Assembly: GCA_003545125.1 (NCBI GenBank)
Contig: DQCI01000231.1
Span: 16,792-32,366, forward strand
Length of the DNA stretch: 15,575 nt
Reading direction: 5' to 3'
Origin: Paracoccaceae bacterium
GTDB lineage: Bacteria > Pseudomonadota > Alphaproteobacteria > Rhodobacterales > Rhodobacteraceae
The notes beneath the pieces are model-generated. The model did not search any database. It was not told the origin of the DNA and saw only the letters and a list, made by a program, of their open reading frames with translations. Position numbers and translations under genes: made by a program. Of the stretch, positions 1 to 7,864 are shown piece by piece. Every line of letters begins with the position of its first letter. Position 1 is the first letter of the stretch.

Positions 1-695
1 GCCAGCGCCTTGCGACGGCGCAGCATCGTGTCGCGGAAATTCTGATTGAGCTCCTCGGCCTTGGTCAGCGGTTTCAGCGGCAGCCGATAGCCGGCCCGGT
101 TGTCGCCGAGCAGCAGGAACAGCTTTTCGTGCGGTGTCCCCCACTGATCGGTGGCCCGACGACAGCGCCGCCGGCCGCTCGCCCCCCTCTGGGCCAGCTG
201 AACCGGGATCACGTAGCTCACCGGGTTGGCGAGCCCGTTGCCCAGCATCCGCACCAGCCGGGCCCTTTCCTGCGGATCCTCAAGCTGGTTGTCCTCGGCG
301 CTCAGCTCGCCGGGCGCCAACGCTTCCTTGCCCATGAAGTGCATCGGGTCCTCATGGACCGGATGGGCACAGGCCCCGTCGCCGAACTCGAGCGCGTCGA
401 GCAGCCGGTCGGAAAACTCCACTGCCGCTTCAAAGGTGGCATGCGCGGAAATCTCGTGCGCGAACAGAACGGTATCCGACCAGAGCGGCAGGCCATCCCT
501 ACGCCAGAACAGCGAATAGCCCCAGCGGGGTAGGGGCTCGCCGCGATACCATTGGCCCTGTCCGTGGTGCAGCACCCCATGCGGCGCGAACCGCTCGCGC
601 AACCGGCGAATGGGCCGGCCGACACTGTCCCGTTTCGTCGGGCCCACCGCCTCGGAACTGGTTGAGGGCGATGTCAGAACCACCGCGACATCGCC
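1..695 (-). pseudogene. DUF2126 (COG4196) transglutaminase-like protein, fragment
   Basis: The minus strand is open from about 695 to the left edge and reads as the central part of the large DUF2126 proteins. Recognisable blocks in order are GPTKR, RLRERFAP, a GQGQWYRGEPLPRW block (family form GQGKWYPGE.LPRW), LFWRRDGLPLW, LEDPQERARLVRML, NPVSYVIPVQ, and LFLLLGDNRAGYRLPL (family form LFLIPGDSP.G.RLPL). Full-length members are about 1,100 residues with a transglutaminase core at the N-terminus. Here that core is missing, because upstream of 695 the strand runs antisense into the Anbu gene and I find no ribosome-binding site and ATG before the homologous part. The function of the family is not established; members often lie beside Anbu, alpha-E and ATP-grasp genes. 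The rest of the gene, if any, is left of the window. I infer a 5'-truncated, probably inactive gene. Confidence 0.72.
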
Positions 696-734
696 GGAAT
701 CCGGGCCGACCCCATGCGGAGATACGCGAAGCCT

Positions 735-1469
735 ATGACTTACTGCGTCGCCTTCAAGACCAATGCCGGTATGGTATTGCTGTGCGACAGGCGCACCAAC
801 GCGGGCGTGGACATCATCTCGAAGTACAGAAAGATGCTCACCTGGGAGGTGCCGGGAGACCGCGTCATCGCGATGATGACCTTGGGGAACCTCGCCATCA
901 CCCAGACGGTGACCAGCCTCCTGCAGGAGAACATCGACAAGCCGATGGACGGGATCGACACCCTTCTGGACGCGGAACCGATGTTCCGGGTCGCGGATAT
1001 CGTCGGCGATGCGATGCGGGCCGTTCAGCAATGCTACGCAAGGAACATCGCCCAAATGGGCGAAAGCACCGCGCCGTCGATCATCGTCGGCGGGCAGCGC
1101 GCTGGGGACGGGATGCGCTTGTTCCACGTCTAATCGGCCGGAACCTTCATCGAGGCCGCTGAAGGCTCCCGCTATCTCCAGATCGCAGAGCACAGGTATC
1201 GCGAGCCGATCCTCGATCGGGTGATTGAAATCGATACCCCGGTCGACGTCTGCGTGAACGCTGCCCTTCTGTCGATGGACTCGCCCCTTCGCTCGCCCCG
1301 CTCCGTCGGGATGCCACTCGACCTCACGGTGATCGTTCGGGATGAATTGCGCTTTTTGCACGAGCGGCGGATCGAGGAACAGGATCCGGCCTCCCTGACC
1401 CTGTCCGAAGCGCGGGCGGGCGCCTTGCGAAACGCCTTCCGGGACATGGGTCAGTTTAGCGTGATGTGA
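735..1469 (+). pseudogene. Anbu-type bacterial proteasome-like peptidase, interrupted by an in-frame TAA
   Basis: Anbu is a self-assembling Ntn-hydrolase related to HslV and the proteasome beta subunit. The ATG at 735 gives MTYCVAFKTNAG, the usual Anbu N-terminus, with Thr2 as the expected nucleophile after Met removal. In mature numbering Asp17 (LLCDRRTNAGVD) and Lys32 (YRKM) are present, as is the PGDRVIAMMTLGNLAITQ block. The frame reaches a TAA at 1131-1133 (codon 133), then continues without any shift for 111 codons of clear Anbu sequence (SAGTFIEA, QIAEHRYREPI, SVGMPLDL, RDMGQFSVM) to TGA at 1467-1469. The total length of 244 positions is normal for the family. Homologues have Tyr in the stop position (LF.IYP.GNFIEA), so a single Tyr-to-TAA change explains it. 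The product would lack its C-terminal 45 percent. An upstream in-frame ATG at 714 is less likely as the start. Confidence 0.85.
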
Positions 1470-1713
1470 CCCGGCCGAAGCGCGCCAGCCTGGCCGGTGG
1501 CGCTGCACCCGACGAGGTCATCGGCCCGGCCGCGTTTGCGGTGCGCTATGACCGCAAAAGAGGGCCGGGGCGGACAAAGATTGCACAGGGGCCCGGATGT
1601 GTGCATTGATTTCCATGTCCGACAGCGGAGGCGCGCGGCCCGAATGCACTGCAACGGCTTTCGCTGGTCACCTCCCCGTTTCAATGAATACTTTGCTATG
1701 AAAGCCATTGCCG
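1470..1713. promoter_or_regulatory. Intergenic region before the TRAP operon, with an 8-bp inverted repeat
   Basis: No gene is recognised here. The stretch must hold the promoter of the TRAP operon, but I cannot point to convincing -35/-10 boxes. TTTGCGGT (1535-1542) and ACCGCAAA (1551-1558) form a perfect 8-bp inverted repeat around an 8-nt centre. No T-run follows on either strand, so it looks more like an operator half-site pair than a terminator. A weaker pair, GTGCATT and AATGCAC, lies at about 1602-1649. Confidence 0.35.
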
Positions 1714-2664
1714 ATGCCGGTCTTGCGTATTGCTACCCTGATTATCTCCCTCGCCCTTGTGTCGGGTCCAGGTTATTCCCAAAGCATCACGGTTGCCACC
1801 ACCGGCAACGGCACGGCGATATATTTCTACGGCCTCGCCGTCGCCAAAGCCGCAAGAGAGATCGAGGGGCTGGACCTGCGGCCAAAGCCTTATACCTCGG
1901 CCGGCCAGGGTGCGGTGTTCGTCAACCGCGGCGAGGACGACTTCGGCCTGTTCAACGCGATCGTATTGCGCGAAGCCTATGAAGGTCGCGCGTTCTACGA
2001 GGGCCGCGCGCTGGAAAACCTTCGCCTTGTCGCGCGCCTCGTGCCCTTCCAGATCACCTTCGGGGCCAGCGGCGCATCCGGTATTTCCAGCGTCGAGGAC
2101 CTGCAGGGAAAGCGGTTCCCGACCGGGTTCGACGCAACCGCTTTCGGCGATCGGCTTTATGTGGCGATGCTCGCGACGGGCGGGTTGACCCCGGACGACG
2201 TCGTGCCGGTGCGCGTGTCGGATTGGGCCGCGTTGGGGAAAGCCTTCGTGCGCGGCGATATCGATGTGAACGGCATGGTCATCGGATCCGCCACCGTCGA
2301 AAAATATGCCCAGCAGGTCGACGGCTACCACGCCGTGTCGCTCGGCGCATCGGCAGAGGCCGAAGCCCGTCTTCACGACCTCTTCCCCGACAGCAGGTTG
2401 GTCACCCTCGATCCCGAGGACGGGCTGACCGGCGTATTGCAGCCGGTGGTGGTGATGGAATACGACTACTGGATCTACGCACATAAGGACACGGCCGATA
2501 CCGCGGTGACGGGTATACTCGAAAGCCTGATTGCCGGCGGCGAAGTTCTGACAAGCGTCAGCGCCGATTTCCGGGCGTTTGACCCCGCCGCGATGTATCA
2601 GGACATCGGTATACCCTTCCATCCCGCAGCAGCCGCGTTTTTCACCGCCAACGGGTATCAGTGA
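1714..2664 (+). CDS. TRAP transporter TAXI-family solute receptor
   Basis: This is the periplasmic solute-binding subunit of a TAXI-type TRAP transporter, which presents an organic substrate to the membrane permease for ion-gradient-driven uptake. The ATG at 1714 gives a 316-residue protein; a TTG two codons earlier (1708) is the alternative start, and the ribosome-binding site is weak for both. Residues 1-23 look like a Sec signal peptide (hydrophobic core ATLIISLALVSG, probable cleavage after YSQ). The mature protein opens with ITVATTGNGTAIYFYGLAVA, the TAXI counterpart of the family's G...G.YY..G motif. Further typical blocks are TSAGQGAVFVNRGEDDFGL (61-79), a RFPTGFDATA glycine-turn region and the VVMEYDYWIYAHKDT segment near the C-terminus. 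Its stop overlaps the permease start, so the two are co-translated. The substrate cannot be told from sequence; TAXI receptors are known for glutamate and other carboxylates. Confidence 0.9.
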   Translation: MPVLRIATLIISLALVSGPGYSQSITVATTGNGTAIYFYGLAVAKAAREIEGLDLRPKPYTSAGQGAVFVNRGEDDFGLFNAIVLREAYEGRAFYEGRALENLRLVARLVPFQITFGASGASGISSVEDLQGKRFPTGFDATAFGDRLYVAMLATGGLTPDDVVPVRVSDWAALGKAFVRGDIDVNGMVIGSATVEKYAQQVDGYHAVSLGASAEAEARLHDLFPDSRLVTLDPEDGLTGVLQPVVVMEYDYWIYAHKDTADTAVTGILESLIAGGEVLTSVSADFRAFDPAAMYQDIGIPFHPAAAAFFTANGYQ

Positions 2665-4493
2665 GTCTGACGCGGTCCTTGGCGCAGCACGCTTGGCTGG
2701 TGCCGGGAGGGGTCGTCGTCTTCGCGCCGCTGCTGCGCGCACTGGCCCCGCCGGGTGTGACCGGCCCTGGCTTTTCGACCGCGCAGTTCCTCGCGTTCGA
2801 GGTCTGCCTGGCGCTGGTTGCGGTGTTTGCCCGCCACGTGTCGCGCGCGCCGACCCGCCATAATCGGATCGGCGCGGCCCTTCTCGCGCTCGCCGCGGCA
2901 GGCGCCGGCGCCTGGGTCGTGTGGTTCCTGGGAACGGATCGCGCAGTGTTTCTGCCGCGGTCCGTCGATGTGGTCGGCGTCGCCTGTTTCCTGATCGGGG
3001 CCGTCCTGGTGGCGGGTCTGCTGTCGGGTGGTCGGCAGATCGTCTATATCGCGGCGCTCGTCGTCGTTCTGGGTTTCCTCGGGCCGCGTATCGGGGCCGA
3101 TGCCTCCGCCCCCCCGGTGCCCGCCGCCAGCTACGCGACCTACCTGGTCTACGGCTCCGAGGGCCTCCTGGGCCGCGCGCTCGACATCATGGTCAACCCG
3201 GTCCTGGCCTTTGTCGTGTTCGGCGCCTTTTTCGAAGCCTCCGGCGGCGGGCGGGCGCTGTCACAAGTGGCCCTGAAAGTGGCGCAACGCAGCCGGTCCG
3301 GCGCCATCAAGGCCTGCATCCTCGCTTCGGGCATGTTCGGCGCGATCAGCGGCACCGCGATCTCCAACGTGATGACCACCGGCGCTTTCTCGATCCCGAG
3401 CATGCGCCGGATCGGAGTCCGCAATGAGACCGCCGCCGGGATCGAGGCGGCGGCCTCGACCAGTGGCCAGATCATGCCGCCGGTCATGGGCGCAGCCGCA
3501 TTTCTGCTCGCCGATTTCGTCGGCGAAACCTACGCCACGGTCGCCTTTGCGTCGCTCTTGCCCGCGCTGGGCGTCTACCTCGCGATGTTCCGGCAGGCGG
3601 ATCTCGTGGTCTTCGCCGTCGATAGTACGCCCACGTACACCGCCGTCCGGGTGCCGGTCTCGTTCGCGCTCCATCTCGCGGGGCCGGCCGCGCTGGTGGT
3701 CGCGCTGGCCGCAATGGACATGCAGGCCGACCGTGCCGCGATGGTCGGCGCGGTGACCTGCGCCGTCGTGTCGCTGGTTCTGGTCGGCTGGCGCGAAAGC
3801 CTCGCGCAGTTTCGGGCCGGGTTCGAAAGGCTGGTCAGCACCGGCCTCCAACTCGTCATCATCGCCGGCGCGATGGGATTGCTGCTCGGCGTGCTGAACG
3901 CAACCGGGGTCGCCGTGGCCGCGGCCGTCACCCTCGCCGACATCGGTCAGCACAGCCTCGCGCTTGCCCTCGCCGTGGCCGGGGCCTGCGCGTTCGTCCT
4001 GGGGACCGGCATGGCCACGGTCGGGGTCTATGTCCTGGCGGGGGCCATGCTCGCGCCCGGTCTGATCGAGGCCGGCGTCCCACCGCTCGCCGCACACCTC
4101 TTCGTGCTCTACTGCGGGATCCTGTCGATGCTCACGCCGCCCGTCGCACTCGCGTCTCTCGCCGCCAGCGCGTTGGCCAAGGCGGATTTCACCCAGACGG
4201 CGTGGGCAGCCTTGCGGTTCGGCTGGATCCTGTTCGTGATGCCCTTCATCATCGTGGTGCAACCGGGGCTCGTGCTCCTTGGCGGGTGGCAGGCGGTCGG
4301 GCAGGGCGTGGTGGTGACCTTTGTCTTCATCTTCACCGCGACCGCGCCCGGTCTGAAACCGGGCCTGCGCACCGGCCTCGCCGCGCTCGCAGCCGTGGCC
4401 GTCTTCTGGCGCGGACCAGACTGGGTGGCCCTGGTGGGCGCGCTCGCGATCGCAGGTTTCCTGCTGGCGCGCGCCCGTATGGGGCATCGTTGA
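2661..4493 (+). CDS. TRAP transporter fused permease subunit (DctQM-type, TAXI-associated)
   Basis: A 610-residue polytopic membrane protein in which the small (Q) and large (M) TRAP permease parts are joined, the normal arrangement for TAXI systems. The N-terminal 145 residues hold about four membrane helices (small-subunit-like), followed by the large domain. Diagnostic blocks are GMFGAISGTAISNVMTTGAF (224-243) followed by SIPSMRR, and the EAAASTSGQIMPPVMGAAAF stretch (262-281) followed by LLADF, which correspond to the ion/substrate-binding loops of the large subunit. A second half with similar hairpin character includes LVIIAGAMGLLLGVLNATGV and the ILSMLTPPVALASLAASALA segment. The start is GTG at 2661; GTGA overlaps the TGA of the receptor gene (2662-2664), indicating translational coupling. 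Its length is in the lower part of the family range. It ends 16 nt from the convergent synthetase gene, with no room for a terminator between them. Confidence 0.93.
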   Translation: MSLTRSLAQHAWLVPGGVVVFAPLLRALAPPGVTGPGFSTAQFLAFEVCLALVAVFARHVSRAPTRHNRIGAALLALAAAGAGAWVVWFLGTDRAVFLPRSVDVVGVACFLIGAVLVAGLLSGGRQIVYIAALVVVLGFLGPRIGADASAPPVPAASYATYLVYGSEGLLGRALDIMVNPVLAFVVFGAFFEASGGGRALSQVALKVAQRSRSGAIKACILASGMFGAISGTAISNVMTTGAFSIPSMRRIGVRNETAAGIEAAASTSGQIMPPVMGAAAFLLADFVGETYATVAFASLLPALGVYLAMFRQADLVVFAVDSTPTYTAVRVPVSFALHLAGPAALVVALAAMDMQADRAAMVGAVTCAVVSLVLVGWRESLAQFRAGFERLVSTGLQLVIIAGAMGLLLGVLNATGVAVAAAVTLADIGQHSLALALAVAGACAFVLGTGMATVGVYVLAGAMLAPGLIEAGVPPLAAHLFVLYCGILSMLTPPVALASLAASALAKADFTQTAWAALRFGWILFVMPFIIVVQPGLVLLGGWQAVGQGVVVTFVFIFTATAPGLKPGLRTGLAALAAVAVFWRGPDWVALVGALAIAGFLLARARMGHR

Positions 4494-4509
4494 AGAGCGG
4501 GCAGGGGCC

Positions 4510-6027
4510 TCAACCCGTCCCGAGGGGTACCACGTCCAACGCCGTGTCCCCGCGTGTCGCGCCCTCAAGCGCCGCGGTCACCGCCTCGGCCACCTCCTGT
4601 TTGCGGATCTTCCCCATCGACCCGCGCGGCAATTCCCGGGCCGAGAACAAGCCGAACGGGGGAAGACGGGGGAATGCCGCCCGGATCGCCGGCCCGAGCG
4701 CCTCAGCCGCCTCCGGCCGCGCGACCACGACGATGACGAGGTCCGGCTCTGTCGGCCCCTGCTTGACCAGGAAGGCGCAGGCCTCGTCCACGCCCTCGAG
4801 CGCGCGCAGGCGGTCTTCCAGCTCCTCGACCGGAAGCTTGACGCCGCCGAGGTTCAGGATCTGGGCGCTGCGCCCCAGAAGTGTGAGATCGCCGCTGTCC
4901 GACAACGCGGCAATATCGCCGGGCAAAAACCAGCCGTCGTCGAAAACCTGCGCGCTGGCCACGTCATCGTTGATGTAGCCGGGTACAATGCTGTCGGTCC
5001 GGATCCTGAGCCGCCCCTCGCCGCCGGGCGGGACGGGGGCGCCTTGCGGATCGACCACCTCCGCCTCGATATCCGCAAAGACCGTTCCGACCCGGCCGGG
5101 GTGGATGTCCAGCGCGCCGGCGTCCCCGAGCGTCACCCCGCCGGCCTCGGACGACCCGTAGGCGATCATGACCCGGGTGCAGACATGGGCCCGGATCTGG
5201 TCGCGCAGCCCGGCCGACAGGCGCCCGCCCGCGACGAGGACCGGGCCATCGATCCGGGGCAGCTCCGTCGTTGTTGCGTCGCGGATCAATGGTCCAAGCG
5301 CGGCAGGCGAGGCGATCAGGATGTTGACCCCGCGCGCGTGCATCTGCGCGAACGCGCCTCGGTCGCCCGCCGACAGGAAAACCGTGCCGCCTTCGAGCCA
5401 GGCCGCGAGCGTAGCGGTGAAGCCGTAGGCGGTATCAGGGCCGAGACCGCACCAGAGGCCCGACCCGCTGTCGATCCCGGCGCGTCGGGCGGTGCCCGCG
5501 AGGCGCGCGCCGAGAAGCTTCGCATCGAGCAGGATGGCCTTGGGCCGGCCGGAGGTCCCGGATGTGAAACAGATCCGCCCGACCGTCCGGTTTGCGGCCT
5601 CGGGCGGCGGCAACACGCCTGCTGCCGGAACCGGCCGGTCGAGCCAGTCACGGGTTACCGCGAACCGCCACAGGGTCTCGGGAAAGGCGCTTTCCTCGCC
5701 GGTGCCGCAGATCACCGCCGAGACACCCGGCAAGGCGGCGAGCTCGCCCAGCGCATTGCTGGTCAGCGACACCGAAACCGCGCCAATCCGCATCAACCCG
5801 AGCGTCACCATCCAGTGGGTGACGGGCTTGCGCAGATGCACGGCCACGATGTCCCCCGGGCCGATCCCGAGGTCCCCGAGTTTGCCCGCGACCCGCTCCA
5901 CATCCGTGAAGACGCGGTCGTAGGCGAGCGTGATGGCGTTGTGAACGAGAGCGGGTTTGTTTGCGCGCGCGGCGCAGCCGGGACCGAGGGGTTCGGACAG
6001 CGGAATAGGGGGCGGTGCGATGTCCAT
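4510..6027 (-). CDS. AMP-dependent acyl-CoA synthetase/ligase family protein
   Basis: This is an ANL-superfamily adenylating enzyme of 505 residues, which would activate a carboxylic acid to acyl-AMP and then to a thioester, probably with CoA. The motifs are in the usual order: P-loop TSGTSGRPKA (155-164), YGSSEAGG (290-297), GWFLPGDIA (365-373) with the ribose-binding Asp371, the hinge region GRSAQILNLGGVKL (385-398), and the C-terminal GSMGKIRK with catalytic Lys473. The reading frame is open further upstream (to a GTG at 6408), but the start is set at ATG 6027 because a GGAAAGG ribosome-binding site lies just ahead (6032-6038) and homology begins there. No transmembrane segment or carrier domain is seen. 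The substrate is unknown. It faces the TRAP operon tail to tail, so it is not in the same transcript, but uptake plus activation of one acid is a reasonable guess. Confidence 0.9.
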   Translation of the reverse strand: MDIAPPPIPLSEPLGPGCAARANKPALVHNAITLAYDRVFTDVERVAGKLGDLGIGPGDIVAVHLRKPVTHWMVTLGLMRIGAVSVSLTSNALGELAALPGVSAVICGTGEESAFPETLWRFAVTRDWLDRPVPAAGVLPPPEAANRTVGRICFTSGTSGRPKAILLDAKLLGARLAGTARRAGIDSGSGLWCGLGPDTAYGFTATLAAWLEGGTVFLSAGDRGAFAQMHARGVNILIASPAALGPLIRDATTTELPRIDGPVLVAGGRLSAGLRDQIRAHVCTRVMIAYGSSEAGGVTLGDAGALDIHPGRVGTVFADIEAEVVDPQGAPVPPGGEGRLRIRTDSIVPGYINDDVASAQVFDDGWFLPGDIAALSDSGDLTLLGRSAQILNLGGVKLPVEELEDRLRALEGVDEACAFLVKQGPTEPDLVIVVVARPEAAEALGPAIRAAFPRLPPFGLFSARELPRGSMGKIRKQEVAEAVTAALEGATRGDTALDVVPLGTG

Positions 6028-6443
6028 CGGGCCTTTCCGTAAAGCGGGGTCCGACGAAACCTGACATGGTTGCGCACAAAAACCTAGACAGCGTCGCGCG
6101 GGCGGCGACGGGGCCGCGCGCCAATCCCGGCTGACATCGCTGGCGCCGTGCGTGGAACCGGGTCGGGGTCCACCCCGGATCCGCCCCGCCCCGGATCCGC
6201 CCCGGTCCCGCCTCAGCTCCGGTGTGGCGAACCTTGATTTCCCGGATCCGATCTGCGACATTTTGCCTCGGGTAAAGTGCAGCAACTTGGCATGCGCCCG
6301 GCAATGGCAGGGCGGGGTCCAGGACCCAGGACCCATGGCCGCCGTGGGAGCCGGTGCCAGCGCAGGACGAACCGTCGGTCGTCGCGCGCAGATGGCCGGG
6401 ATTTGCACGTTTCAGTTTCGAACGCGACACAGGGATTTAAGCT
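6028..6443. other. Divergent intergenic region (synthetase / RTX gene)
   Basis: These 416 bases separate two divergently transcribed genes and must carry both promoters. I see no convincing -35/-10 pair and no coding remnant. The frame of the minus-strand synthetase happens to stay open through most of it, but translated sequence there has no family resemblance. The centre holds a tandem repeat (listed separately). Confidence 0.5.
6173..6203. repeat. Tandem 15-nt repeat CCCCGGATCCGCCCC
   Basis: Two perfect copies (6173-6187 and 6189-6203) are separated by one base, and a degenerate third start (CCCCGGTCCCG) follows at 6201. Each copy contains the palindrome CGGATCCG. It lies in the shared upstream region of the synthetase and RTX genes, so a protein-binding role is possible; it may equally be a slippage product in GC-rich DNA. 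Confidence 0.6.
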
Positions 6444-7463
6444 ATGGTCACGACGACGGGTACCTATGAAGGCAAGACCATGCAGGTCACCTGGGACATC
6501 GTCTCCCCGTATACCGCCACTGCGACCGACGAGATGATCCAGGGCTATGGCGGTGCCGACACGATCTATGGAAACGGGCTCGACAACTACATTTTCGGCG
6601 ATCAAAGGGGCGACAAGGGCGATTTTGACCTGGCGGCAGACGGCGCCGACACCCTGTACGGACTTGGCGGCGACGACACGATCGACCCGGGCGCTGGGGC
6701 CGGAAACTACGTGAACGGTGGCATCGGCAACGACACCCTCGACTACCGCTATGCGACGCCGGGCCAGACCGTCACCATCGACATGGAGCTCAACTCGGCC
6801 TCCGCCGGAACCTACGGGTCGACCAGTTTCTTCCAGATCGAGAACATCCTGGGATCCTTGAACGGGCCCAACGTCATCTACGGCGATGAGAAAGACAACG
6901 CCATTCACGGCGGCAGCGCCAAGGACGTGTTGAAGGGCCGGGACGGGGACGACACGATCTATGGCTATGACGGAGCGGACAAATTGAAAGGCGGCACAGG
7001 CGATGACCGTCTGAAGGGCGGCACCGGCAATGACTCGGTGATCGGTGGCAAGGGCGCAGACCTCCTCATTGGCGGCGCCGGCGACGACAAGATCGACGGC
7101 GGCAAGGGCAGCGACATCTTGGTCGGGGCAAAGGGCGAAGACCGCCTGTTTGGCAAGGAAGGCAACGACACGATCGACGGCCGCAAAGGCAAGGACGAGC
7201 TATACGCCGGGTCAGGATCGGACAAGCTCACCGGCGGCGAAGGCGCCGACAGGTTCGTGTTCTTCGGGTCCTCCGGCGACAACACGATCACCGATTTCGA
7301 AGCCAAGGACACCATCAGCATCGGCAGCGGGGCGAACAACTATTTCCAGCTCAAGTTCACGGATACCAAGGCCGGGCTGCGGATCGAGTTCGGCAAAGCC
7401 GAGGTGTTCCTCAAGGGGCTCGACATGAAAGATATTGATCTGGGCAATTTCGATTTCTTCTGA
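6444..7463 (+). CDS. RTX (hemolysin-type calcium-binding repeat) protein
   Basis: A 339-residue acidic, Gly/Asp-rich protein built almost entirely of RTX nonapeptides (GGxGxDxUx). Scattered repeats occur at about 34-100 (GGADTIYGN, GGDDTI, GNDTLDYR), then a non-repeat spacer (104-140), then a dense array from about 142 to 272 (for example GDDTIYGYDGADKLKGGTGD, GGKGADLLIGGAGDDKI). The GADRFVFF..SGDNTITDF block (268-285) is the usual closing module of secreted RTX proteins. The C-terminus ends in DLGNFDFF, an acidic residue followed by hydrophobic ones, as in type I secretion signals. There is no N-terminal signal peptide. Known RTX domains bind Ca2+ and fold outside the cell. No protease, lipase or other catalytic domain is visible, and no type I secretion ABC/MFP genes are in the window. 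The start ATG has a purine-rich AGGGA about 9 nt upstream. Confidence 0.9.
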   Translation: MVTTTGTYEGKTMQVTWDIVSPYTATATDEMIQGYGGADTIYGNGLDNYIFGDQRGDKGDFDLAADGADTLYGLGGDDTIDPGAGAGNYVNGGIGNDTLDYRYATPGQTVTIDMELNSASAGTYGSTSFFQIENILGSLNGPNVIYGDEKDNAIHGGSAKDVLKGRDGDDTIYGYDGADKLKGGTGDDRLKGGTGNDSVIGGKGADLLIGGAGDDKIDGGKGSDILVGAKGEDRLFGKEGNDTIDGRKGKDELYAGSGSDKLTGGEGADRFVFFGSSGDNTITDFEAKDTISIGSGANNYFQLKFTDTKAGLRIEFGKAEVFLKGLDMKDIDLGNFDFF

Positions 7464-7864
7464 GCGGAGGGGAGACCGCAACAGATACCCCCAGGCGGCA
7501 GCACGCGGCAGACCTCGGACGGCAGGCGACGAAGAGCGGGCGCGGGCGCAACGGTGCGCGTGGCCAACCCAAGCATCCTCCCGCCTGAAGGAGCCGCGCC
7601 CGGCACCCTGAAAACCGAAGACTGGCATTCCCAAACCAGCCGCGTGGTCACTCGGTCCGTTTCCTGCGCGTGCGGGCCGAGAAACCGCCATTCCGCGATC
7701 GCCGGCGCCACGCTGATCCCGTACGCCTCGCCACATGCCCCCACGCCACGCCGACACCGCCCTGTTCGACGGGAGCCGGTTGCATGTCGACCGCCTGTTC
7801 TCCGTCTTTCGCAGGTACGGTCCCGGCCGTTCTCCGCGGTCCGCTGGACGGTGCGCTTTGTGGT
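7464..7864. other. Non-coding or fully decayed stretch
   Basis: I recognise nothing in these 400 bases. Both strands have open frames, as expected at this GC content, but none resembles a known family and no terminator with a T-run follows the RTX stop. It may be the oldest part of the decayed block that continues to 9900. Confidence 0.5.

Noticed and set aside
1131..1133. TAA in Anbu as a recoded codon
   Set aside because: Known stop recoding for selenocysteine or pyrrolysine uses TGA or TAG, and homologues have an ordinary Tyr here; a mutation is simpler.
662..1162. 166-codon plus-strand frame over Anbu
   Set aside because: Out-of-frame shadow; Anbu homology is in the frame starting at 735.
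1497..1982. 161-codon plus-strand frame overlapping the start of the TAXI receptor gene
   Set aside because: It runs into the signal-peptide region of the real gene in another frame and resembles no family.
1696..2742. 348-codon minus-strand open frame opposite the TAXI receptor
   Set aside because: Shadow of the receptor gene; no recognisable motif or start signal.
3261..4568. 435-codon open frame on the minus strand opposite the TRAP permease
   Set aside because: Its translation is rich in Arg, His, Asp and Gly with no family resemblance; it is the antisense shadow of a strongly biased GC-rich gene.
6028..6408. N-terminal extension of the synthetase to a GTG at 6408
   Set aside because: No homology in the extension, and a good ribosome-binding site lies directly before ATG 6027.
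6900..7270. Repetitive DNA suggesting a CRISPR-like or satellite array
   Set aside because: The periodicity is the coding repeat of RTX nonapeptides within an open frame.
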